Origin: Dehalococcoidia bacterium
GTDB lineage: Bacteria > Chloroflexota > Dehalococcoidia > UBA6926
Assembly (NCBI GenBank): GCA_009841045.1
Contig: VXMO01000057.1
Location: 21,897-85,896, forward strand
Length of the DNA stretch: 64,000 nt
Reading direction: 5' to 3'
Under the pieces are notes generated by a model. The model did not search any database. It saw only the letters and a list, made by a program, of their open reading frames with translations, and was not told where the DNA came from. Both the position numbers and the translations under genes were made by a program. Below, piece after piece: positions 8,393 to 15,923 of the stretch (position 1 is its first letter; the number at the start of each line of letters is the position of its first letter).

Positions 8393-8831
8393 TGGCCCGG
8401 CCAATCGTGACCGTCGACCCTGGTATGACAAACCAGTGGAGCGGCTGAATTTCGAGAAAGGCGTGCGTAACCAATATCCGGAGCTACGCTGCATCAAGAC
8501 TAAGGGCGCGTACGAATACCGATTGTTGCTGCCCATCCCTGAGTATGAAGAGCGCGCCGTGAAAATCCGGTTTGAGGGGCATTCGGATATACCGACAGTG
8601 TTTTCTGATGGCCCTGGGGATTCGCCTCATAGATACTCTGACAAGAGCCTGTGCATGTGGTATCCGCAGGATCCGGATGAACGTAAGTGGGTCTTTGGCG
8701 ATGGGTTGCTCATGCTCATCCTCATGACTACCATCCACTTGTTCCGGGAAGCTTGGTGGAGAGAGACGGGAGAATGGGTTGGCGAAGAAGTTCCTCATGG
8801 ATCAGAATCAAAGGATCCTGCACAAGCATGA
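8370..8831 (+). CDS. Standalone E2-like conjugating protein (type II-short CBASS)
   Basis: A 153-residue protein resembling the E2-only proteins of type II-short CBASS. A beta-rich core with a folded EYRLLLPIPEYEERAV strand pair leads to HRYSDKSLCMWYPQD, where Cys95 is the expected catalytic cysteine. A hydrophobic helix and the EAWWRETGEWVGEEVPH segment follow, typical of this family. In known systems the E2 thioester-links to and conjugates the CD-NTase C-terminus, priming it. It begins at GTG 8370 with GAGG upstream inside the synthase gene, and its TGA overlaps the next gene's ATG as ATGA. No E1 or JAB gene is visible, which fits the short subtype. Confidence 0.82.
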   Translation: MSPRRRYSGPANRDRRPWYDKPVERLNFEKGVRNQYPELRCIKTKGAYEYRLLLPIPEYEERAVKIRFEGHSDIPTVFSDGPGDSPHRYSDKSLCMWYPQDPDERKWVFGDGLLMLILMTTIHLFREAWWRETGEWVGEEVPHGSESKDPAQA

Positions 8832-9352
8832 TTGATGTACAACAAGTCTCCATTCCGTGGCCCGTATTGGGGATGGGAGTCACAGCATCGGTCTCTGTTG
8901 TTCTATTTGTCTTGAGTAACTGGCTGAACAGCGTACGCAACCGGCATGACAGGAGTCGAGAGATATTTTCGCGGGCACTTGCCTCAATGCACGAATACAG
9001 AGAATTTCCTTACGTCATCAGACGGCGCAGGAAGACAGCGCCGGAGGAAGAACGAATCCGTATTTCGTCGGAATTGCAGAGAGTCCAAGCTGACCTAGCA
9101 TTCTACTCTGCGTGGTTGCAGACTGAATCCCCTCATGTTCACCGTAAGTTTGCTGAGCTCTTGGCGGAGCTTCGGCGTGTTGCAGGCAGTGCGATGAGGG
9201 AGGCATGGCTGGAACCAGCCCTTGATGAGGATTCAGCGATAGATATGCCTGATCTTGGGTACGATGCTCTGAAGTCACTTGAGGATGAATACCTCGAAGA
9301 AGTTATTCACCACCTGTCCGTTTGGCCACGTTGGCTCCGACGACTGATGTAG
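8828..9352 (+). CDS. Single-TM protein, candidate CBASS effector
   Basis: A 174-residue protein starting at ATG 8828, translationally coupled (ATGA) to the E2-like gene. A single N-terminal membrane helix (about residues 12-33, WPVLGMGVTASVSVVLFVL) precedes an about 140-residue cytoplasmic, charged and largely helical region (EEERIRISSELQRVQADL; LEDEYLEEVIHHL). I recognise no catalytic motif and no known CBASS effector family (not SAVED, TIR, NucC, patatin or Cap15-like by eye). Position as third gene of a synthase-E2 cassette makes a membrane-disrupting effector the leading idea. A longer in-frame start at 8687 would place most of the extension inside the E2 gene and is less likely. Confidence 0.7.
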   Translation: MIDVQQVSIPWPVLGMGVTASVSVVLFVLSNWLNSVRNRHDRSREIFSRALASMHEYREFPYVIRRRRKTAPEEERIRISSELQRVQADLAFYSAWLQTESPHVHRKFAELLAELRRVAGSAMREAWLEPALDEDSAIDMPDLGYDALKSLEDEYLEEVIHHLSVWPRWLRRLM

Positions 9353-9512
9353 AAGAGGTCGAGACGTTGCTGCAAGCAGGACTTACTACGGAATGCGCTG
9401 GGAACTCTTCGCAGAAACCCACTACTAACCCGCTCACAACCCCACCTCCCAACGGAACGTTCGCAGCATCATCCCGTTAGGCCCATAGACGCCGACTCAC
9501 AGAGGTGCATTG
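9353..9512. other. Intergenic gap after the CBASS-like cassette
   Basis: 160 nt between the candidate effector and the permease. I see no open frame, no strong hairpin and no repeat; only the AGAGGTG ribosome-binding site of the permease at 9501-9507. Confidence 0.5.
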
Positions 9513-11240
9513 ATGCGCGCCAATGATCACATACTCTACGAGCCGGATGAGAAGTCTCCTCCCCTTTTGACGCTTGGCGTTGCGCTCCAGGGCGCTTTGA
9601 TCGCGCTGTCCAACACGGTCACCTTTGTGACCATTTTTGCCGTGGCCGCCGACGGGGGCGACGATTTCCTGTCATGGTCGATGTTCGTCGCTATGGTCAT
9701 TGCCGGCATTGCCATTGCACTCCAAGCCGTCAGGTTTGGGCGCCTTGGATCGGGGCACATTCTTTTGATGGGTTCCGCAGCACCGTTCCTGGCGGTCTGC
9801 GTCCTAGCAGTGGCCGAAGGCGGGCTCCCGGTCATGTCGAGTCTCGTCGTCGCCGCGTCGTTGGTGCAGTTCGCGCTGTCACTCTGGCTGGCTCAGCTGC
9901 GCCGAATCATCACTCCGGTGGTCTCCGGTGTCGCTTTTATGCTATTGGCAGCCTCCGCTATGCCCATCGCCATTGCCAGGCTGGATGATGTGCCGAGCGG
10001 CTTGCCCATGGTGGCGGGTCCGGCAATAGGCGGGACAACTCTAATCATCGCCGCAATTCTCATACTGCGCTCCTCCGGACTGTATAGATTACTGGCAATT
10101 CCTATCACGATTCTTGCAGGCTGCCTTGCCGCCATTTTGCTGGGAGCGTACGACATTCAGGGAGCGCTTGATGCTCCATGGATCGATTTGCCGGAATTCT
10201 CAGCATGGCCCGGCCTGAGCCCGGTGACGAATGGGGATTTCCTGGAGCTTCTGCCGGTTTTCCTCATCGTGAGCGCAATAGTCGCTGTCAAGGCCAGTAG
10301 TGAAGGGGCGTCAATCCAACAAGTCTCCTGGCGGACACCCCGCGCCGTGGATTTTCGTGGTGTGCAAGGGATGCTGAATGCCGGAGGGATAGCCATACTG
10401 CTCTGCGGACTGGCAGGGACCCTGCCCATACTGGTCTATCTGCCTTCAACGATTGCGCTTATCAGCTTCACCGGCGTCTCGGCTAGGCGTGTGGCATTCA
10501 CTGTGGGAGTCACACTGATTGCTCTCGCCCTTCTGCCCAAGATTGTGGCGATTCTCCTGACGATACCCAGGCCGGTTACCGGCGCAGTCTCAATGGTCAT
10601 GATGGGTCTGCTCTTCATGGAAGGTGTGCGGACTATCCTGCAGGACGGACTGAATCCGCAGAAGGCTCTCATCGTTGGGCTATCGCTCTCGATCGGACTC
10701 GGCCTGCAGACTGAAAACATTCTCACAGACATCCTGGGTGATCCTTGGGGCGTCGCATTGGGGAACAGTGTTATTGTCGGAATCTCAGCTGCGCTCCTGA
10801 TGGGCCTGATTACGGGAGTGGGTGGTCGACGTCGCAGGCGGATGGAAACGAGCCTCGACGGTTCGGCTGCGCCCAGCATCGATGCATTCCTGCGGGAGCT
10901 TGGTTCCGGCATGGGATGGAATCCAAACTCCATCGAGCGGCTATGCGCCGCCGGTGAGGAGACGCTGTCCAGCATGCTGCAGTTGAGCGATGACTATGCG
11001 GGGCAACAAACCCCTCGTCTCATTCTCAATGCGCGACCTGGTGGCGGCACGGTTGAGATGGAGTTCCTGGCGCTCTTTACTGAGGAGAACATAGAAGACC
11101 GAATCACATACATGAGTGAGCAGGCCGAGACGCCGGACATCAGTGAGATTTCCTTCCGCCTGCTGCGGCACTACGCTTCATCCGTACGTCACCGGAAGTA
11201 TCACGGAATTGATATTGTTACAGTGCGGGTTGATGCGTAA
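9513..11240 (+). CDS. NCS2-family nucleobase permease with extra C-terminal domain
   Basis: Nucleobase:cation symporter-2 (xanthine/uracil permease) family, an inner-membrane importer. About 12-14 hydrophobic helices fill residues 20-430, from LTLGVALQGALIALSNTV to the last helix before a basic RRRRR turn. An about 130-residue soluble extension follows. It contains an N-box-like helix (CAAGEETLSSMLQL) and a strand/helix pattern reminiscent of histidine-kinase-type ATPase domains, but no clear G-boxes. Such a tail is unusual for transporters and could be regulatory. Start taken as ATG 9513, with AGAGGTG 5 nt upstream, rather than TTG 9510. The substrate cannot be told. Length 575 residues. Confidence 0.82.
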   Translation: MRANDHILYEPDEKSPPLLTLGVALQGALIALSNTVTFVTIFAVAADGGDDFLSWSMFVAMVIAGIAIALQAVRFGRLGSGHILLMGSAAPFLAVCVLAVAEGGLPVMSSLVVAASLVQFALSLWLAQLRRIITPVVSGVAFMLLAASAMPIAIARLDDVPSGLPMVAGPAIGGTTLIIAAILILRSSGLYRLLAIPITILAGCLAAILLGAYDIQGALDAPWIDLPEFSAWPGLSPVTNGDFLELLPVFLIVSAIVAVKASSEGASIQQVSWRTPRAVDFRGVQGMLNAGGIAILLCGLAGTLPILVYLPSTIALISFTGVSARRVAFTVGVTLIALALLPKIVAILLTIPRPVTGAVSMVMMGLLFMEGVRTILQDGLNPQKALIVGLSLSIGLGLQTENILTDILGDPWGVALGNSVIVGISAALLMGLITGVGGRRRRRMETSLDGSAAPSIDAFLRELGSGMGWNPNSIERLCAAGEETLSSMLQLSDDYAGQQTPRLILNARPGGGTVEMEFLALFTEENIEDRITYMSEQAETPDISEISFRLLRHYASSVRHRKYHGIDIVTVRVDA

Positions 11241-11285
11241 TGCTACTTGCATAGGGGATAGTTGAACGGGAGAGGAGTTACTGAC

Positions 11286-11573
11286 ATGGCGGCATACCTG
11301 ATTGCTGACAATGAGATTACGAATGAGGCCGAGTTTGCCGAATATGCGGGCCAAATCGTCGCGATAATGGAGGGGCACGGCGGCAAGTACCTGGCTCGTG
11401 GTGGGCCCGCTGAGATTGTCAGTGGTGACCGGACGCCTCATCGCGTTGTTATCGTGGAGTTCCCAAGCATGGAGCAGGCGCAAGCATGTGTTACCTCGGC
11501 TGAATATCTGGCAATTGCCGACATTCGGGACAAGAGCAGCATCACCACTACGATCCTCGTTGAAGGGATCTAA
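11286..11573 (+). CDS. DUF1330 family protein
   Basis: A 95-residue protein of the DUF1330 ferredoxin-like fold: AAYLIADNEITN at the start, GGKYLARGGPAEIVSGD in the middle, and VEFPSMEQAQACVTSAEY with the typical F-P-S and Y residues. Biochemical role unknown for the family. Start taken at ATG 11286 after GAGAGGAG. It follows the permease by 45 nt and may share its transcript. Its stop overlaps the stop of the convergent ACT-domain gene by 3 nt. Confidence 0.88.
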   Translation: MAAYLIADNEITNEAEFAEYAGQIVAIMEGHGGKYLARGGPAEIVSGDRTPHRVVIVEFPSMEQAQACVTSAEYLAIADIRDKSSITTTILVEGI

Positions 11574-11980
11574 ATCAGCAGATCGTCGTCAAGGAGGGCG
11601 CGGGCGTTTTCGTCATCGTCCGTCGTTACTGCGACGATGGCGTGCCCGGCTTGATGATGCACGATGTGGATAGTGCGGACGTTGAGGTTGGCGTCCATAA
11701 AGCGCCGGGCCACACTTGCCAAAGCGCCGGGCTGATCCGGTAGACGAAAGACAACAGCGTCTGAGGTGACAGCCCGTACTTCGGCTCTCAGCAGCGCTTG
11801 CAGCGCCGTGTCGTCATCGCTAGTGCGCAGCGTAATGACGCCGAACTCGCCTGCCAAATCCCCGTCGATGGATTCGATGTTCACTTTCGCATCGGCCAGA
11901 GTCTGCGCGACGAGCGCCAATGCGCCCGTCCCCTTGGAGGTAAACGCGATGATCCGGCGGTCCGGGTTATCTTCTTGCAT
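11570..11980 (-). CDS. Tandem ACT-domain protein
   Basis: A 136-residue protein made of two ACT-like ligand-binding modules and no enzyme domain. The first is about residues 5-70 (RRIIAFTSKGTGALALVAQTL, then VNIESIDGDL); the second is about 73-130 (VVFRLPDQPGALASVARRF, NVRTIHIVHH). ACT domains usually bind amino acids. The gene lies immediately downstream of histidine decarboxylase, 2 nt after its stop if the ATG at 11980 is used. A GTG at 12004 would overlap it but lacks a well-placed ribosome-binding site. A role as amino-acid sensor for the decarboxylase is inferred from position only. Confidence 0.85.
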   Translation of the reverse strand: MQEDNPDRRIIAFTSKGTGALALVAQTLADAKVNIESIDGDLAGEFGVITLRTSDDDTALQALLRAEVRAVTSDAVVFRLPDQPGALASVARRFMDANLNVRTIHIVHHQAGHAIVAVTTDDDENARALLDDDLLI

Positions 11981-11982
11981 GC

Positions 11983-13104
11983 TTATGCCTGCTTCACCGG
12001 CCACTCCAGGCAGTCCTGGACAGTTTGGTCAATCATGTCACGGGTGACGTGAGGCATGGTGATGATGTGAGCGATGTCCCCGTACGGGGCGAGCTGCCAC
12101 ATGAAGAGCACATAGTCCGAGGGACGCGGGAAAACGACGATGGGGCTGTTCTCGCCGCGCCATGCGGGGATGCCGGCGTCGTTGAACTTCTGCACCGCGT
12201 ACTCGGCGTTGTCCAGCATCCTCCGCACCATCTCCCGGAAGCCATTCGGACCGTTCTTGTTCAGCCCGTACCAGATGATCATGGGTGTGATGGCGTTGCG
12301 GGAGCCCAGCAGCGTGGTGTCCAGAGCACCGACATACTCGATGGCGCGGCCGATCTGCGCGGTGTATTCCTTCCGTGTCACCACGACGCCGCAGGGGATG
12401 GGCGAGCCGATGAGCTTGTGGCCGGAGATAGCGATGCTATCGACGCCGCTGTCAAAGCCGAATGGCTGAGGGTTATCGACAAAGGGGAGAATCATGCCGT
12501 GGAGAGCGGCGTCAGCGTGGATATACGTGCGGGTCAATGCCAGGTCGTCGATGATTGCCCGGATCTTATCCAGGTCGTCGACTGCGCCTTTCATGGTGGT
12601 CCCGATATTGGCCACAATGAGCGCCGGCACGTCCCTGTTGATCCGTATGGACTCCCGCAGGTCGTCGTAGTCAATCTCGCCATTTTCCTGGCTGCGGACC
12701 ATGATGTTGCGGATGCCCAGAACGTGCAGGATCTTCAGCACGGAATAGTGGGTGTCCTGTGAGAAGTAGGCGATGGGGTTTCTGAGCAGCTCACGCCCCA
12801 CGTAGATGCCGTACATGTTGCCCTCGGTGCCACCAGCGGTGACATAGCCCCAGGCGTCGTCCGGGGGCAGCCTCATCAACTCGGCAATGGAATGTACCAC
12901 CTCCCGTTCCGTCTCGTGCGTGTTCGCCTGATAGCGGGAGTAGCTGAAAGGATCGCCTACATTGTTGGCGGCGAAACCCATCAACGGGTAGAGCGGCGAG
13001 TAGTCGAAGTCCTGGTTTACCGGATACCCCGCGAAGAAGGGGCTCAGCAACTTGAATTCCGAGATCAACTCATGGATGCGGTGATCAATGTCTGACTGGG
13101 TCAC
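11983..13104 (-). CDS. hdc: PLP-dependent histidine decarboxylase (group II)
   Basis: A 373-residue enzyme of the group II PLP decarboxylases, most like the compact bacterial histidine decarboxylases (histidine to histamine + CO2). Visible are GYVTAGGTEGNMYGIY (cofactor phosphate region), HADAALHGMILPF (the HAD/A motif stacking on PLP) and SGHKLIGSPIPCGVV with the Schiff-base Lys. Length and motif order match this subgroup rather than glutamate or aromatic decarboxylases, though serine or tyrosine as substrate cannot be excluded. It starts at GTG 13104 with AGGTGA upstream and is coupled to the ACT gene. Confidence 0.85.
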   Translation of the reverse strand: MTQSDIDHRIHELISEFKLLSPFFAGYPVNQDFDYSPLYPLMGFAANNVGDPFSYSRYQANTHETEREVVHSIAELMRLPPDDAWGYVTAGGTEGNMYGIYVGRELLRNPIAYFSQDTHYSVLKILHVLGIRNIMVRSQENGEIDYDDLRESIRINRDVPALIVANIGTTMKGAVDDLDKIRAIIDDLALTRTYIHADAALHGMILPFVDNPQPFGFDSGVDSIAISGHKLIGSPIPCGVVVTRKEYTAQIGRAIEYVGALDTTLLGSRNAITPMIIWYGLNKNGPNGFREMVRRMLDNAEYAVQKFNDAGIPAWRGENSPIVVFPRPSDYVLFMWQLAPYGDIAHIITMPHVTRDMIDQTVQDCLEWPVKQA

Positions 13105-13246
13105 TGGCGTTCACCTGCGTTGGCTGAGGTAGGTATGGTTCACATCCTTAAGTTTACGCTAGACACAATTCCAGGCTGCCCTCCATTTGACGCGCAACAC
13201 GCTAAAGCTATTCAATGGCCCCAGTTCATAGAGACAGGGAGGCGGC

Positions 13247-13945
13247 ATGAAGCTTGAAGGACGGCGTGTCATTGTGACCGGGGGCAGCCGGGGGATCGGT
13301 TTCCGAATCAGTGAACTCTTTCTCGCTGAGGGCGCTCACGTTCTGGCCGTGTCGCGTAGTTCCGCAAAGCTTGAAGGGGCAAAGGCAGAACTTCCTTCGC
13401 TCTCCACTCTGGTTGCCGACGTGTCCGTTGCATCGGATGTTGACCGCATTGTCTCCTGGACTGAGAACGAGTGGGGTTCGCTCGACATCCTCGTGAACAA
13501 CGCCGGCATTTTCGACAATAGCGAGCCGGGCCTCACCGAGGAGCCGGACGACAATTTCCTAATGACGCTGCAGGTCAACGTTCACGGGGCGTATTTCTGC
13601 ACGAAGCGTCTGCTTCCATTGCTGCTCCAGTCGGACGATCCATACATCGTCAACGTTGGCTCGGATTCCGGGATCATGGGACCTGAAATGAAAGGGGCTT
13701 ATGGCGTGTCAAAGGCCGCTCTACACGCGCTCACGCTGGCTACTGCCAACGAATTGAAGGGCAAGGTGACGGTCAACGCGCTTGACCCAGGGTGGGTCAG
13801 GACGGACATGTCGCCGAATGGACCGGGAGACCCGAGGTGGTCGGCTGCGGGCGCGCTCTCGATAGTTACAAGGCCAGACAAGGTGACGGGCAGGCTGTTC
13901 AACGGCAAGCGCCTCCGTTCGTGGATGCCGCGCTCGGCCTCATAG
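13247..13945 (+). CDS. Short-chain dehydrogenase/reductase
   Basis: A 232-residue classical SDR, an NAD(P)-dependent oxidoreductase. The cofactor motif is TGGSRGIG near residue 12, followed by NNAG at about residue 85. Catalytic Ser lies in VGSDSG, and YGVSK supplies Tyr and Lys. PG after the active site (DPGWVRTDMSPNGPGDP) is normal for the family. Substrate unknown. It starts at ATG 13247 after AGGGAGG and leads a plus-strand run of deoxyribosyltransferase-like, FAD oxidoreductase and P450 genes, so it may act on the same compounds. Confidence 0.92.
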   Translation: MKLEGRRVIVTGGSRGIGFRISELFLAEGAHVLAVSRSSAKLEGAKAELPSLSTLVADVSVASDVDRIVSWTENEWGSLDILVNNAGIFDNSEPGLTEEPDDNFLMTLQVNVHGAYFCTKRLLPLLLQSDDPYIVNVGSDSGIMGPEMKGAYGVSKAALHALTLATANELKGKVTVNALDPGWVRTDMSPNGPGDPRWSAAGALSIVTRPDKVTGRLFNGKRLRSWMPRSAS

Positions 13946-13957
13946 GGAACTTCGCCC

Positions 13958-14422
13958 ATGCCAAAGACCATTTACCTTGCCAACCCGTACGGGTTTTCCG
14001 CCCAGCAGAAAGCGGAGCTGCTGCCACAACTGGTGTCTGCGCTTGAGGACCTTGGGCTGGAGGTGTGGGAGCCGTTCTCACGGAACAACCAGGTCGACTT
14101 CGCGGAGGCGGGGTGGGCGTATCGAATCGGGCAGGCAGATTTCCGTGACGTGGCGGACGCGGATGCCATTTTTGCGGTGGTCAACGGTATTCCACCCGAC
14201 GAGGGGGTCATGGTTGAGCTGGGTATGGCGATCGCCCTGGGGAAGCCCACGTTCTTGTTTCGGGACGACTTTCGGAGAATCGGGGAGAGCGACGAGTACC
14301 CCCTGAACCTGATGCTGTTCACTGGGCTTCCCGAGCAGGGTTGGGAGGAGTCCTACTATACGTCGATGGAGGAGATATCCTCGCCGGACAAGGCACTCGC
14401 TCGGTGGGCGAAAGGGCCATGA
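13958..14422 (+). CDS. Nucleoside 2-deoxyribosyltransferase-like protein
   Basis: A 154-residue Rossmann-like protein of the nucleoside 2-deoxyribosyltransferase family. The IYLANPYGFS opening, a DADAIFAVVNG strand and PPDEGVMVELGMA (which carries the catalytic Glu) are visible. Family members swap bases between deoxyribonucleosides or hydrolyse nucleotide N-glycosidic bonds. The gene lies 12 nt after the SDR and 1 nt before the FAD oxidoreductase, so it is part of the same operon. A link to its neighbours' chemistry is not obvious. Confidence 0.88.
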   Translation: MPKTIYLANPYGFSAQQKAELLPQLVSALEDLGLEVWEPFSRNNQVDFAEAGWAYRIGQADFRDVADADAIFAVVNGIPPDEGVMVELGMAIALGKPTFLFRDDFRRIGESDEYPLNLMLFTGLPEQGWEESYYTSMEEISSPDKALARWAKGP

Positions 14423-14423
14423 G

Positions 14424-15833
14424 GTGCATCCGGCTAACACCGGGGTAAGGCGCATTGCCATTGTGGGGGCGGGTATCTCCGGGCTGGGCGCGGCATGGGG
14501 ATTGAGTCACCACCCTGACAAGTTCGACTTCAGAGTCTTTGAAGCGCGCGGCGAGATTGGCGGCAATGCCGTAACGGTGGATATGCCGCAGGATGACGGC
14601 AGTTCCGTGCCATTCGACATCTCCGTCACGGCCCTCATCCCGTCCGTTTACCAGCATGTGCTTCTCCTGATGCAGAAATTCGGCATTGACATGCTGGAGA
14701 CACGCTTCAGTTACAGCGTGAGGTACGGGGAGGGCATCTACGCGCACGACTTCGATTCTGATTTGAGACAGGAGCTCGCCAAAGACATCGCGAAGTTTCA
14801 GAGGCTGCTTCGTCATCTCCACCGTTTCGGGCGGTTGACCCGGGCGCGCTCCCGGCTCCTCAATGCGCTGAACCCGTACAACTACATCAGCATGGGCCGA
14901 GTGCTCAAGCTGGGCAGGTTCTCCGATGATTTCAAATACAAGATTCTCAAGCCGATGTTCGTCAATTTCCTGATGGCAACGGACGTGTTTGCCATGCCAG
15001 CGTCTCTCTTTGCCCGGTATCTTGAATTCTTCGATATCGAGAGGGCGACGACCATGCAGACCTGGGACCAGGGAACGCGCCGCATCTACGAGAATCTGTC
15101 CCTTGAGTTCCGCGACAAGATTTATCTGAATCGCCCTGTCCGAAAGGTGTATCGCCAGGCCGCTGGGGTTGTCATTGAGGACGAGAACGGCGTTCGGGAA
15201 GAGTTCGACGACGTGATTCTCGCCTGCAATGCGAATCAATCACTGGCGTTGCTCGACGATCCAACACGCCTTGAGCGGTACATCCTCTCGTCGATTCGCT
15301 ACGATACGGAGCTTCACCACAATGCCGTGGTCCACGCGGATTCCTCGGTGCTGCCGGACGATGCAATGAAGGCGCTGGATACGCGGAGCAACTACGTCGA
15401 GCAGTACGGCGAGAAACCGGACAATTACCAGATCACGTACATCATGCATAACCAGCAGCCGTGGGCACACGGTTCCGACAAACCCCTCCTCGTTACCTAC
15501 AACGCCGTACGCCCCATTGATAAAGACAAGATCGTCAAGGAGATGTCGTTCCAGCACATCATTCATGACGTGCGGCATATTGCCGTACTTGTTCAACTTT
15601 TCCGTTTCATCCAGGGCAAGAGGCGAACATGGCACTGCGGCGCGCACACGCTCGTCAACAGCCAGGAAACATGCTTTATCACGGGGCTTGCCGCTGCGCG
15701 CCAGCTGGGCGCCGACTATCCGTTCGACGATGAAGAGGCGAGGCAGGTGTTCAATTACTACGGAAGCATCATGTACGGCCGCCGGTTCAGAAAGGTCAGG
15801 CGCGGGGAGAGACGCGTTACACACAGCATCTAG
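14424..15833 (+). CDS. FAD-dependent amine-oxidase-fold oxidoreductase
   Basis: A 469-residue flavoprotein with the N-terminal dinucleotide-binding motif (VGAGISGLGAAWGLS) and FEARGEIGGNAVTV, matching the predicted NAD/FAD-binding proteins of the amine oxidase superfamily (COG2907-like). The C-terminal part (CGAHTLVNSQETCFITGLAAARQLG) resembles the flavin-closing segment. Members often accompany lipid-modification genes. It starts at GTG 14424, one base after the previous stop, with AAAGGG upstream. It lies 90 nt before the GPP34-P450 gene. Substrate unknown; a lipid or isoprenoid oxidation is a guess from context. Confidence 0.82.
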   Translation: MHPANTGVRRIAIVGAGISGLGAAWGLSHHPDKFDFRVFEARGEIGGNAVTVDMPQDDGSSVPFDISVTALIPSVYQHVLLLMQKFGIDMLETRFSYSVRYGEGIYAHDFDSDLRQELAKDIAKFQRLLRHLHRFGRLTRARSRLLNALNPYNYISMGRVLKLGRFSDDFKYKILKPMFVNFLMATDVFAMPASLFARYLEFFDIERATTMQTWDQGTRRIYENLSLEFRDKIYLNRPVRKVYRQAAGVVIEDENGVREEFDDVILACNANQSLALLDDPTRLERYILSSIRYDTELHHNAVVHADSSVLPDDAMKALDTRSNYVEQYGEKPDNYQITYIMHNQQPWAHGSDKPLLVTYNAVRPIDKDKIVKEMSFQHIIHDVRHIAVLVQLFRFIQGKRRTWHCGAHTLVNSQETCFITGLAAARQLGADYPFDDEEARQVFNYYGSIMYGRRFRKVRRGERRVTHSI

Positions 15834-15923
15834 CTCATTTGTTGAGCCTATGCGCACCAACGTATACTGATAGGTGGCAATGAATCCTGTGTATAGCGCA
15901 ATGATTGTTGGAGATCATAGCCA

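Noticed and set aside
8687-8827. Upstream extension of the single-TM protein
   Set aside because: It lies inside the E2-like gene; ATG 8828 overlaps the E2 stop as ATGA and places the TM helix at the N-terminus.
1-9352. Integrative mobile element carrying the restriction and CBASS-like genes
   Set aside because: No integrase, transposase, direct repeat or tRNA junction is visible in the window, so transfer cannot be argued beyond the defence-gene clustering.
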